Origin: JAPOXR01 sp964291445
GTDB taxonomy: Bacteria; Pseudomonadota; Alphaproteobacteria; Rhodobacterales; Rhodobacteraceae
DNA: 64,000 nt
Direction: 5' to 3'
Assembly: GCA_964291445.2 (NCBI GenBank)
Contig: OZ219862.1
Location: 1,116,001-1,180,000 of the forward strand
Below the pieces are notes generated by a model. It made no database searches. It saw only the letters and a program-made list of their open reading frames with translations, and was not told the DNA's origin. Below are positions 1 to 9,220 of the stretch, in pieces. The translations under genes and the position numbers were made by a program. Position 1 is the stretch's first letter. Each line of letters opens with the position of its first letter.

Positions 1-360
1 GGTCCATGATGCCGAAGGGCGTCACGGTCTTCCCGGTCTTCGTTGGCGGATCTGGCCTGGCGCGATCACCAGTAGATCCGGGCGAAGGACGGTTTCCCTC
101 GCCTGCTTGAATTCCCTTTCATCGGGATCTCGCACCGCGAACGAGCATTCCTGTCGGTTGCCAACCTGGGCCGCGCCTTGCTTCTTGGCCACCGGTTCTC
201 CGCCAGCGTCCCGGAAATCCTGATGCAGTCGAAAGCCAGGATTGACACCGATGCCGTTCGGCTTGTCGTGCATGGTGAAGCAGGCATGCCCGACAGCGAC
301 GCGGTGCAGAGCCGCCTGCAACGGTTGGCCAGGACATTGGGAACGCGGAAATCGTTCGGC
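1..360 (+). pseudogene. Ppx/GppA phosphatase C-terminal remnant
   Basis: Reading plus-strand frame 1 gives a conceptual peptide resembling the C-terminal half of alphaproteobacterial exopolyphosphatase/GppA proteins: SLADLAWRDH, then FIGISHRERAFLSVANL, then RFSASVPEIL, ending RLQRLARTLG. The reading is interrupted by a TGA at 7-9 and a TAG at 91-93. Roughly 30 residues that I expect in the family after the SHRERAFL block seem missing. The natural stop is also lost: the frame runs on to 612, antisense through the 3' end of pgi. The upstream part lies outside the window. I infer a decayed gene. The family call rests on remembered motifs, so it is moderate only. Confidence 0.5.
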
Positions 361-366
361 CGCAAG

Positions 367-1986
367 TCACTTGTCTGGCCGTTTCGCCAGCCGCCGGATC
401 AGTTCCCTGGTCGAAGGATCGGTCTCTCTTTCCGAAAGGCCCTGCACCATTGGCAGCAAGGTCTTGGCCAGTTCCTTGCCCAGTTCCACACCCCATTGAT
501 CGAAAGAGTTGATCCCCCAGATGGCACCCTCAACGAAGACCCGATGTTCATAGAGCGCGATGATCTGGCCCAAGGTGAATGGCGTCAGCCTTGGATAGAC
601 AAGGGTCGTTGACGGCCTGTTTCCAGGAAAGGTCCGGTGCGCAGCCTGACAGTGCCGCGCTGGCCCCTCGAAGCCCAATCCAGCCGCGACTTCCAACGCT
701 TGACCAAACGAGCGGCCCACCATGAGGGCCTCCGCCTGGGCAAGGCAATTGGCCTTGAGCAAGTCGTGGTGCTCTTCGAGGCCCGCTTCATGGCCCTCGG
801 CAGCCACCAGAAACTCGACCGGAGTCACCTGGGTGCCCTGATGCAAGAGCTGGAAGAATGCGTGCTGACCGTTGGTTCCGGGCTCGCCCCATACGACCGG
901 CCCGGACGGCTGCTCCAGAACCCGCCCGTCGATCGCCACGCGCTTGCCGTTGCTCTCCATGTCCAGTTGCTGAAGATATGCAGGCAAGCGTGCAAGGCGC
1001 TGGTCGTAAGGGATCACCGCCCGGGCCGGATATCGGCAGACATTTCGGTGCCAGACACCGATCAGGCCCATCAGGACAGGAAGGTTCCGCTCGAATGGCG
1101 CAGATCGGAAATGTGCGTCCATGGCCGCGCCGCCGGACAGGAAATCCTGAAAACCGTCCGGGCCAATGGCCATCATGACAGGCAATCCGACCGGCCCCCA
1201 GAGAGAGTAGCGCCCACCGACCCAGTCGGCAAATCCGAAGACCCGTTCGGAGGGGACGCCCATCTCGCTTGTCTTGTCCGGGGCAGAAGACACCGCGGCA
1301 AGGTTGCCGGATACGTCTTCACCCAGCGCATTGCGCAGCCATCCCAGCGCCGTAGCCGCGTTGGTCATCGTCTCGATGGTTGTGAACGTCTTGGAGGCGA
1401 TGATGATCAGCGTCGTTGCCGGATCGAGGGTGCGCAACGTGTCGGTGACATGCGCACCGTCGACATTGGACACGAAATGGCATCGCGGTCCATCATGGTA
1501 GGGCGCCAGGGCAAGTGTAGCCATCGCCGGCCCAAGATCCGAGCCTCCGATTCCGATATTGACCACGTCGGCAAATCGGTCTCCCGAGGCGGATTTCACC
1601 AGGCCTGCGCGGACGCCGTTTGCTAAGGTCGACATGTCTTCAAGGGTGGCCTCGACGTCTGGCATGACATCCTGGCCGTCCACGACGAGCGACCCCTTGC
1701 CGGATGATCGCAGGGCGGTGTGCAGCACCGAGCGGTTCTCGGTGCTGTTGATCCGATCGCCGCGGAACATTGCATCCCGTCTCTCGGCCAAACCGGCCGC
1801 CTTTGCCAGTTCGAGCAACAGCAAGAGAGCTTTCGTGTCGATGTTGGTCTTGGAAAAGTCCAGGAACATGCCATCGGCTTCGGCGGCAAAGGACTGAAGT
1901 CTTGTGTCGTCGCTGAACAACGACAGAATCCGGCGATCCCGCGAATTCTCGCGGTTCTCCTCCAACCGTCTCCAGCAGTCAGTCAT
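367..1986 (-). CDS. pgi: glucose-6-phosphate isomerase
   Basis: 539 aa, the usual length for bacterial PGI. It interconverts fructose-6-P and glucose-6-P in the cytoplasm. Both family signatures are present: DWVGGRYSLWGPVG near residue 255 and GAIWGINSFDQWGVELGK near residue 490. Also visible are the MESNGK segment and GQHAFFQLLHQGTQ in the active-site region. It is the last gene of the minus-strand glycogen array, 27 bp downstream of pgm. In this context it joins fructose-6-P made by the mannitol dehydrogenase and kinase route to glucose-6-P for pgm. Its 3' end is convergent with the ppx remnant. Start is the ATG at 1986. Confidence 0.96.
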   Translation of the reverse strand: MTDCWRRLEENRENSRDRRILSLFSDDTRLQSFAAEADGMFLDFSKTNIDTKALLLLLELAKAAGLAERRDAMFRGDRINSTENRSVLHTALRSSGKGSLVVDGQDVMPDVEATLEDMSTLANGVRAGLVKSASGDRFADVVNIGIGGSDLGPAMATLALAPYHDGPRCHFVSNVDGAHVTDTLRTLDPATTLIIIASKTFTTIETMTNAATALGWLRNALGEDVSGNLAAVSSAPDKTSEMGVPSERVFGFADWVGGRYSLWGPVGLPVMMAIGPDGFQDFLSGGAAMDAHFRSAPFERNLPVLMGLIGVWHRNVCRYPARAVIPYDQRLARLPAYLQQLDMESNGKRVAIDGRVLEQPSGPVVWGEPGTNGQHAFFQLLHQGTQVTPVEFLVAAEGHEAGLEEHHDLLKANCLAQAEALMVGRSFGQALEVAAGLGFEGPARHCQAAHRTFPGNRPSTTLVYPRLTPFTLGQIIALYEHRVFVEGAIWGINSFDQWGVELGKELAKTLLPMVQGLSERETDPSTRELIRRLAKRPDK

Positions 1987-2013
1987 CGGTTCAACCTCTT
2001 GAATTCGTTATAC

Positions 2014-3645
2014 TCATGTCCGCACGTCCGGTTCGTCTCGCCCCAGGTAAGCTTCAAGTCTGCTCGCCCCATAGGCAGCATCACGAACGGCTTTCAGGGC
2101 ATCCTGCGGCTCTTGGCCATGATCTCCGTCTGGAGGCGAGAACTGCTCAAGATACACGCGGAGAGTTGCGCCCTCGGTGCCCGTTCCCGACAGTCGGAAC
2201 ACCGCGCGTCCACCCCCCTCGAAGCAAATGCGCAATCCTTGATTGCGGCTGACCGAACCATCCACCGGATCATGGTACGAGAACTGATCTGCTGCCTTGA
2301 CGGTCAGGCCGGCAAAACATCGACCTGGCAGGTCTGCGAGGCCTTGTTCCAGGTTGTCCACAAGCGCGTTTGCCCGCTCGATCTCAACACCCTCGAAATC
2401 GTGGCGCGAATAGTAGTCGCGGCCAAACCTGCTCCAATGATCTTCCAGGATCTCGGCAACCGAGACATTGCGCTTTGCCAGAATATTCAGCCAGAGGAGC
2501 ACCGCCCAGAGCCCGTCCTTCTCGCGCAGGTGGGTGGAGCCGGTTCCGGCACTTTCCTCGCCGCAGATCGTCACCCGGCCGGCATCCAGAAGGTTGCCGA
2601 AGAATTTCCAGCCTGTGGGAGTCTCGAATGCCTCGATGCCCAGTTCCTTGGCGACCCGGTCGCTGGCGGCGCTGGTCGGCATTGAACGCGCGATTCCGGT
2701 CAGCCCCGAAGAGTAGGCCGGGGCCAAATGGGCGTTTGCGGCCAGAATGGCCAAGCTGTCGGATGGGGTCACATAGGCGCGGCGACCAACGATCATGTTG
2801 CGATCGCCATCGCCATCGGACGCGGCACCGAAATCTGGAGCATCGTCGGACATCATCAGATCCATCAGCGGCTTCGCCCAAACGGGGTTGGGATCGGGAT
2901 GACCCTTGCCGAAATCCACCTTTGGGACGCCGTTGATCACGGTCCCCGCTGGCGCACCCAGACGATCTTCAAGAATGGCGTGGGCATAGGGGCCCGTAAC
3001 AGCGTGCATCGCATCGAAACGCATGGTGAACCCACTCGCGAAGAGCGCGCGAATCGCGTCGAACTCGAAGAGTTGCTCCATCAGCGCCAGATAGTCCGTT
3101 ACCGGATCGACGATCTCGATCTCAAGGCCTCCTCGGGTCACCGCCCCGACATGCCCCAGCTCGACATCCTCGAAAACGGCGAGCGCGTAGCATTCCAGTG
3201 CCTTGCTTTCGTCAAACATCCTGCCTGTCAGATCCTCGGGAGCGGGGCCGCCATTCGAGCCATTGAACTTTATGCCGAAATCCTCGTCGATGCCGCCCGG
3301 GTTGTGGCTTGCAGACAATATGAACCCGCCATCGGTCTGGTTCTTCCGGATCAGGTGGGACGCTGCCGGCGTGGACAAGATGCCGTTCTGGCCGACAATG
3401 AGTTTCGCTGCCCCGTTGGCGGCCGCGATCCTCATGATTTGCTGGATCGCTTCCGTGTTGTAGTAGCGGCTGTCGCCGCCAATAACGAATGTCTTGCCGG
3501 CGCCGCCGCCAATGGCGTTGAAGATGGCCTGGACGAAATTCTCCAGATAGTGCGGCTGCATGAAGACACGGGTCTTCTTTCGCAATCCCGACGTTCCGGG
3601 ATTCTGGCCTTCGAACGGCGTGGTGGTCATGCTCTCAACATCCAT
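2014..3645 (-). CDS. pgm: alpha-D-phosphoglucomutase
   Basis: About 543 aa. It interconverts glucose-6-P and glucose-1-P, supplying GlgC and recycling GlgP product. The phosphoserine loop SASHNPGG sits near residue 113 and the metal loop DGDGDRN near residue 295. CGEESAGTGSTHLREKDG is the sugar-binding region typical of the Pgm (not ManB) branch. The start is uncertain. ATG at 3645 overlaps the end of malQ by 11 bases; ATG at 3630 (MTTTPFEG) is also possible; a TTG at 3660 extends the frame but is less likely. The overlap implies translational coupling with malQ. Confidence 0.95.
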   Translation of the reverse strand: MDVESMTTTPFEGQNPGTSGLRKKTRVFMQPHYLENFVQAIFNAIGGGAGKTFVIGGDSRYYNTEAIQQIMRIAAANGAAKLIVGQNGILSTPAASHLIRKNQTDGGFILSASHNPGGIDEDFGIKFNGSNGGPAPEDLTGRMFDESKALECYALAVFEDVELGHVGAVTRGGLEIEIVDPVTDYLALMEQLFEFDAIRALFASGFTMRFDAMHAVTGPYAHAILEDRLGAPAGTVINGVPKVDFGKGHPDPNPVWAKPLMDLMMSDDAPDFGAASDGDGDRNMIVGRRAYVTPSDSLAILAANAHLAPAYSSGLTGIARSMPTSAASDRVAKELGIEAFETPTGWKFFGNLLDAGRVTICGEESAGTGSTHLREKDGLWAVLLWLNILAKRNVSVAEILEDHWSRFGRDYYSRHDFEGVEIERANALVDNLEQGLADLPGRCFAGLTVKAADQFSYHDPVDGSVSRNQGLRICFEGGGRAVFRLSGTGTEGATLRVYLEQFSPPDGDHGQEPQDALKAVRDAAYGASRLEAYLGRDEPDVRT

Positions 3646-5659
3646 TGGATTTCTCTTCAATGCTGGACGGCATGTTCTTGCCGCGGGTTTCGTTCATCAA
3701 TCCACCAATCTCCCGAAACCTCGCATCTTCGGGAATTTTCTCGACCGCTACATGATACTTGCGGCGCCAGTTCAGATGCTCGGTCGTCGTGCCCGGCAAG
3801 TTCTGAGCATCCTCATGATCAAGGATGTCATCCAGCTGGGCAGTGACCATCTCGGCGGGCGAGCTGGAAAGCAGGGCGTGAACAGTGTTCGTGAAATCGG
3901 CTGACGGTCGTTCGCCGACAAGTTGTCGAACATCCTCTTTTCGTTTCTTTCTTGCGTGGGCGCTGGCAGCTTCGCCGATCCAGCCGAGCTTTTGCCACCA
4001 GTGGATGTCCCGACAGCTCTCGAACCCTCGGATGGTCGGCGTGTCATGGGTCGAGAAGCTTGCCAGGACACGGGATGACGAGCAGTTCCCTGGATTGAGA
4101 CGGTTTGTCTCGTCACGCTCGTATTGCATGACCGAACAGCCGTAGATTCCGTTGTCGCGAAGCGACTTCCGAAACCCTCGCGGGACAAGGCCGAGGTCTT
4201 CTCCAACGACCGTGGTGCCAGATTTTTCTGCCTCGATCTTGATGATCGCGAGTAAGGCTTCGAATGGTTGTCCTACATAGCCTCCCGGGGTGCCATCGTC
4301 GGGAATCCAGTAGCTTCGGCTCAATCCCGGGGCGTGGTCAATGCGAACGACACCGGCATGGCGCATCGTTGCAGCAAGCAATCGTCGAAATGGCCGGTAG
4401 CATTGCCCGGCAAGCTTGCGCGGTGCATAGGCGGTCAGGTTCCAGTTCTGCCCGTCCGGATTCAAGTGATCCGGCGGAGCGCCGACGGAAACATTTTTCG
4501 CGATGACGCGCCGCTCGCAAAATCCTTCGGCTCCATCCCTGCGCGCGCCCACGGCAAAATCCATGTAAAGCCCGAGAGACATCCCGGCCTTGAGGGCCGT
4601 CTGCTGAGCCCTGGCCAGCTGGCGGTCCGCGACCCATTGGAGCCAGGAATGAAAGACCTCGCAGGCCCCGTTCGGCAAGCTTCGATCGACCGGAGCGCTG
4701 CAGTGCAGATCCGCCGGGCATAAAGCAGCAGCGGTCTCGAAGCGGGCGAATTGCGCCAGGTCGTCTCCGCTTTCGGCGCAAAACTCTTCAAAATCCAGGC
4801 GAGCCTGATCAGGGGCGTCCGCCCGGAATGCATTGTAAAGAGCGCTCAACAGGCGCTGATGCACAGAGTTGTGGCTTTCAAGATCCACATGTTGTGTCGC
4901 TCTCAAACTGCCAAGTTCAGGTTTCGCCCGGGCACGTGCCTGACGCGCGGCGAGAGACGATTCCAGACCCGGAATCGCGTCGAGGGCGATGTGCCTCGTA
5001 TTCAGGAAACCTCGATGCGATGGCGAATAGGGGCTGGACGACGGAAAGGAGTGCCCCATGGCATGGACCGGGTTGATACCTATGAAGTCGGCCCCCGCCT
5101 CTCCGGAGGCGCGCGAGAATTCAGCCAAGTCCGCATAGTCGCCCATCCCTGCATTGCGAGACGATTTCAGCCCGTAGAGCGCCAGGTTCATTCCCCAGAT
5201 CCGGGTGGCGCCGGCGCCGCCTTGGAGTCCAGGCGCGCGCGCCGGCGCAGCGATGACTCTCGTGGTCTCGCGCCGACCCGAACGGGTCAGGTCAAGCGCA
5301 TATGTCCCGGACGCAACCGCCGGCAGGTTGACTACATCCGTTGCGCGCCCATCGGCCAGAAGCCGCCCAGTCTCGTCACAATGAAGCTGCCAGGTCGCCG
5401 AGCCATGGATTGCCAACCGAGCCTTGCGCCGGCTCTCGACGATCGTTTCCATCGGAAACCGGCGTGCTTTCTTTCGTGCCGCCAATGCCGCAAGACTGTC
5501 GCGAACTGCACCTGCACTTTCTGCAGCGATGTCGTTTGCCGCCAGCAGTGAGCGAAGGGTCTCGGGCGTCGCCCTCTGCATCCGGCCCTGCATGTCCAGG
5601 TATCTTTCAAAAATCCCATGTGCCGTTGCCAGGCGTGCCAGGTCGATGTCGTCGCTCAT
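3635..5659 (-). CDS. malQ: 4-alpha-glucanotransferase (amylomaltase)
   Basis: 674 aa, GH77 family. It transfers maltosyl and longer glucan segments and recycles short maltodextrins left by GlgP and GlgX. Visible motifs: the nucleophile region VRIDHAPGLSRSYWIP, the acid/base segment VVGEDLGLVP and the HDTPTIRGF segment toward the C-terminus. An N-terminal helical extension of about 130 residues precedes the barrel, as in the larger bacterial MalQ proteins. The ATG at 5659 overlaps the glgX stop by four bases. The 3' end overlaps pgm. Confidence 0.94.
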   Translation of the reverse strand: MSDDIDLARLATAHGIFERYLDMQGRMQRATPETLRSLLAANDIAAESAGAVRDSLAALAARKKARRFPMETIVESRRKARLAIHGSATWQLHCDETGRLLADGRATDVVNLPAVASGTYALDLTRSGRRETTRVIAAPARAPGLQGGAGATRIWGMNLALYGLKSSRNAGMGDYADLAEFSRASGEAGADFIGINPVHAMGHSFPSSSPYSPSHRGFLNTRHIALDAIPGLESSLAARQARARAKPELGSLRATQHVDLESHNSVHQRLLSALYNAFRADAPDQARLDFEEFCAESGDDLAQFARFETAAALCPADLHCSAPVDRSLPNGACEVFHSWLQWVADRQLARAQQTALKAGMSLGLYMDFAVGARRDGAEGFCERRVIAKNVSVGAPPDHLNPDGQNWNLTAYAPRKLAGQCYRPFRRLLAATMRHAGVVRIDHAPGLSRSYWIPDDGTPGGYVGQPFEALLAIIKIEAEKSGTTVVGEDLGLVPRGFRKSLRDNGIYGCSVMQYERDETNRLNPGNCSSSRVLASFSTHDTPTIRGFESCRDIHWWQKLGWIGEAASAHARKKRKEDVRQLVGERPSADFTNTVHALLSSSPAEMVTAQLDDILDHEDAQNLPGTTTEHLNWRRKYHVAVEKIPEDARFREIGGLMNETRGKNMPSSIEEKSNGC

Positions 5660-7755
5660 GCGTCTTCGCTGTCCTGTTGGCAGGAGAAGGCGGCGACAGA
5701 ACCCGCAGCGACACGCGCCGTCGCGGTTTCCGTCATTCCCTCGGCATCAGGCCTTGGTTGACTGGTGTCGATGCTGCGCACCCATCGGTGTCCTGGTTTC
5801 ATGCCTGGCAACGAGACGTCGAATGCGTGTCCGGACCTGTTGAAGGCCACAAATACCGTATCAGGGTCGGTGGCCTGCGGAGTGCCGGCCGAACACCTCA
5901 GCGTCACGCAGAAGTTCGAAAGCCCAGGATCGCGCCAGTGCAGAGGCCCGCCGCTGAAATCGGTCCATTCAACATCAGGCAATCCGTCGGCTTCCCGATT
6001 GGCGCCGTGCAGGAAATTGGTCTGACGAACCGCAAGATGTGCACGCCGGAATTCAGAGAGCTTCGTGACGAACGCCAACAATTCTTCATCGGCACCGTCC
6101 CAATTCACCCAACCGATTTCGTTGTCCTGGCAATAGGCATTGTTGTTGCCGTCCTGTGAATTCCCGATTTCGTCACCTGCAAGAAGCATTGGCGTGCCCT
6201 GCGACAGAAACAACGTAGCCAGAATGCTGCGGATGCGTCGGTCGCGAACTGCAATGACTGCCGAATTGTCAGTGTCTCCTTCGTGGCCGCAATTGTCGCT
6301 GTAGTTCGAGTGATGTCCGTCCTGGTTGTTTTCCAGGTTGGCCTCGTTGTGCTGGCTGCTGAAGCGCGTGGTGTCGGCCAATGTGAACCCGTCATGCGAC
6401 GCCACGAAGTTGATCGAGGACCAGCTGCGCCTTCCGCCCCGGTCGAACTTGTCAGCTGATCCAAGAAGCCGCGCGCCCAGTTCCTGAGCGCTGTGCGCGT
6501 CACCACGCCAATAGCGGCGCACGGTATCGCGATAGCTGTCATTCCACTCCGAGAATTCGAACGGGAAATTGCCCAGCTGGTAACCGCCCGGCCCTATGTC
6601 CCAAGGCTCGGCAATCATGCGCACACGTGCCAGAACCGGGTCCTGGCGTAGCGCATCGAAAAAGCCGCCCCAGGAATCGAACCCGTGGTTCTCGCGCCCC
6701 AGCGTCGTGGCCAGGTCGAATCGAAACCCGTCCACGCCCATGCACTCCACCCAGAAACGAAGGCTGTCGAGCACGAAGCGCAGCACGTTGGGATGCGAGA
6801 CGTTCAGCGTGTTTCCACAGCCGGAATCGTTGACATAGTAACGCGGCTGCCCGGCAAGCAGGCGGTAATAGGCGGCATTGTCGAGCCCGCGAAATGAGAG
6901 CGTCTGGCCGCGGTGATCGCCCTCGGCGGTGTGATTGTAGACGACGTCCAGGATGATTTCGACCCCGGCCTCGTGGAACCGATCGACCATCTGGCGAAAG
7001 CCGACAAGACCGGCGGGACCGAAATAGCGCGGTTCAGCAGCGAAAAACCCGATGGAGTTGTAGCCCCAATAGTTTTTCAGTCCGCGCTCCAGAAGAAATG
7101 AGTCATCCACGAAGCTGTGAACCGGCATCAGCTCGATCGCCTTCACCCCCAGCTTGTGCAGATGGTCGATCACCGGGTCGGAGGCCAGTCCTTCGTAGGT
7201 GCCACGGAGGTGTTCGGGCACCAGCGGATGTCGCTGTGTCAGTCCCTTGACATGTGCCTCGTAAATCAAGTCGTTGTCGCTGCGGACGTGCCGTCCTCCG
7301 GCGAGGCCGGGGAACAGGTCCGGGTTTGACACGACGGATTTCGGGACATGTGGCGCACTGTCAGCGCGGTTGAACGACAGGTCGCCACTCGATGATTCAA
7401 GTTCATACCCGAAGGTCGCGGCGTGGGCTGTCCACTGGCCGAAGTATTCCCGAGTGTACGGATCGTTGAGCAATTTGTTGGGATTGAAGCGCTGCCCGGT
7501 CTCGGGCGCATAGCTGCCATGGGCGCGGTATCCGTAGAGGGTGCCGACGGGCAGTCCCGCAACATGGCCGTGCCAAATGGGTCCGGTCCGTTCGGGCAAC
7601 GGGATGCGCGTCGTTTCCTTCGTGCCATCAGGCGTGAAGAGGCAGAGCTCGATCCTTGTGGCATTTTCGGAAAAGACGGCGAAATTGACGCCGCTGCCAT
7701 CGTGATGCGCGCCCAGTCGGTCGAATGTTCCTTGAGTCACGGGGAATCTTGTCAT
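5656..7755 (-). CDS. glgX: glycogen debranching enzyme
   Basis: 699 aa, GH13 isoamylase type, with an N-terminal CBM48-like domain (VNFAVFSENATRIELCLF). It cleaves alpha-1,6 branches of phosphorylase-trimmed glycogen. Catalytic regions visible: VDGFRFDLATTLG (nucleophile Asp), RMIAEPWDIG (acid/base Glu) and FVASHDGFTLAD (transition-state Asp). The frame is open upstream, but ATG 7755 (MTRFPVTQGTFDRLG) is preferred. It follows the glgA stop by 7 bp, has an upstream AGGA, and matches the family N-terminus. The longer reading would overlap glgA by about 90 bp. Confidence 0.95.
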   Translation of the reverse strand: MTRFPVTQGTFDRLGAHHDGSGVNFAVFSENATRIELCLFTPDGTKETTRIPLPERTGPIWHGHVAGLPVGTLYGYRAHGSYAPETGQRFNPNKLLNDPYTREYFGQWTAHAATFGYELESSSGDLSFNRADSAPHVPKSVVSNPDLFPGLAGGRHVRSDNDLIYEAHVKGLTQRHPLVPEHLRGTYEGLASDPVIDHLHKLGVKAIELMPVHSFVDDSFLLERGLKNYWGYNSIGFFAAEPRYFGPAGLVGFRQMVDRFHEAGVEIILDVVYNHTAEGDHRGQTLSFRGLDNAAYYRLLAGQPRYYVNDSGCGNTLNVSHPNVLRFVLDSLRFWVECMGVDGFRFDLATTLGRENHGFDSWGGFFDALRQDPVLARVRMIAEPWDIGPGGYQLGNFPFEFSEWNDSYRDTVRRYWRGDAHSAQELGARLLGSADKFDRGGRRSWSSINFVASHDGFTLADTTRFSSQHNEANLENNQDGHHSNYSDNCGHEGDTDNSAVIAVRDRRIRSILATLFLSQGTPMLLAGDEIGNSQDGNNNAYCQDNEIGWVNWDGADEELLAFVTKLSEFRRAHLAVRQTNFLHGANREADGLPDVEWTDFSGGPLHWRDPGLSNFCVTLRCSAGTPQATDPDTVFVAFNRSGHAFDVSLPGMKPGHRWVRSIDTSQPRPDAEGMTETATARVAAGSVAAFSCQQDSEDA

Positions 7756-7762
7756 GGCCGGA

Positions 7763-9220
7763 TCAATCCTGGTCTCGATCAGCCAGCAACCCGGCATAAA
7801 TGCGTTGGTAGGCAACGGCTGAAGCGTCCCAGCCCACGGGGCATCGCATGGCACGGCGCATCATGGCGGACCAGATTTCTGGTCGCCGATAGATTGCGCA
7901 GGCACGCAGGATCGCCTGCCGCAGCATCGTGGCATTGATTGGTGCAAACTGGAAACCCGTGGCGCATTCAGCCGTCAGGGCAGCCTCGTTCGCATCAATG
8001 ACCGTGTCGGCAAGGCCGCCGGTCCGGGCAACCACCGGCAACGTGCCATAGCGCAAGCCGTAGAGTTGCGTCAGGCCGCAGGGCTCGAAACGTGACGGAA
8101 CCAGGATGGCGTCGCTGCCGCCTTGCAAAAGATGCGACAAGGGTTCGTCATACCCGATGATGACGCCGACTTTGTCTGGGTAGCGGTTCGATGCTGCCAC
8201 GAATTGCTGTTCCAGCTCGGCCTCGCCCGATCCAAGAAGCGCCAGGCTGGCACCCTCGGCGACCAGCCCGGGCAGACAGTCCAGCAACAGGTCCAGGCCC
8301 TTTTGCGAGGTCAGGCGACTGACAACGCAGAATAACGGGCCGTCGCCTCGCTTCAATCCGAACCGGGCTTCGACTTCGCCCTTGTTCGCAACCTTCCGCC
8401 CCAGGGACCGCGAAGAATAGGTCCTGACCAGGTTCGGGTCGGTTTCAGGGTTCCAGACGTCAAGGTCTATTCCGTTCAAGATGCCGCTAAGGTCGCCTCG
8501 ACGCGCCCTCAGCAGACCATCCAACCCCATGCCGAATTCTGGCGTCAGCAGCTCGGTGGCATAAGTCGGGCTTACAGTCGTGATCTTGTCGGAAAAAGCC
8601 AGGCCGGCCTTGAGAAAATTGATCTTCCCGTAGAACTCGAGCCCGTTCGGGGTAAACAGTTTCTGTCCCAGCTTCAGCTTCGAAAGCAGTTCTGCATCAG
8701 CATGTCCCTGAAACGCGATGTTATGAATGGTCATGACCACGGGGGGCGTGGCTCGTCCGGCTCGCCCCAGATAGGCTGGCACCAGCCCGGTCTGCCAGTC
8801 ATGGACATTCACAATATCGGGCTTCCAGCCCTTGATCCCGTTCGAGGCAATCTCCGCCGCGGCAAGGCTCAGGGCGGCGAAACGCATGGCGTTGTCGGGC
8901 CAGTCACTGCCGTCCGGGCCCAGGTAGATGCTTCCAGCGCGGTCGTAGTGGCGTGGTGCGACAAGCAGCAAGAGGTCGATGCCTTCCGACCTTGTTGCTC
9001 TAACTTCTGCATTCCCGCCGAACAGTTTGCTGAACCGGGTGACCGTCCTGCCCCTGGCAACGAGATCATTCAGTGCCGGATAGGCCGGGATCAGCACCCG
9101 AACATTCACTCCGACGGCAGCAAGCGCTTTCGGCACTGCGCCGATCACGTCGGCCAGACCGCCGGTCTTTATGAACGGCGCGCATTCGGAAGCGACGAAG
9201 AGAACGTTCACGTCAGCCAT
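7763..9220 (-). CDS. glgA: glycogen synthase (ADP-glucose)
   Basis: 485 aa, GT5 family. It extends alpha-1,4-glucan using ADP-glucose made by the adjacent GlgC. The N-terminal ADP-glucose-binding KTGGLADV motif starts at residue 18. The C-terminal GT-B lobe has PSRFEPCGLTQLYGLRYG with the conserved Glu, then VARTGGLADTV. The start ATG overlaps the glgC stop in an ATGGCTGA arrangement, indicating translational coupling. The length is normal and no lesions were seen. Confidence 0.97.
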   Translation of the reverse strand: MADVNVLFVASECAPFIKTGGLADVIGAVPKALAAVGVNVRVLIPAYPALNDLVARGRTVTRFSKLFGGNAEVRATRSEGIDLLLLVAPRHYDRAGSIYLGPDGSDWPDNAMRFAALSLAAAEIASNGIKGWKPDIVNVHDWQTGLVPAYLGRAGRATPPVVMTIHNIAFQGHADAELLSKLKLGQKLFTPNGLEFYGKINFLKAGLAFSDKITTVSPTYATELLTPEFGMGLDGLLRARRGDLSGILNGIDLDVWNPETDPNLVRTYSSRSLGRKVANKGEVEARFGLKRGDGPLFCVVSRLTSQKGLDLLLDCLPGLVAEGASLALLGSGEAELEQQFVAASNRYPDKVGVIIGYDEPLSHLLQGGSDAILVPSRFEPCGLTQLYGLRYGTLPVVARTGGLADTVIDANEAALTAECATGFQFAPINATMLRQAILRACAIYRRPEIWSAMMRRAMRCPVGWDASAVAYQRIYAGLLADRDQD

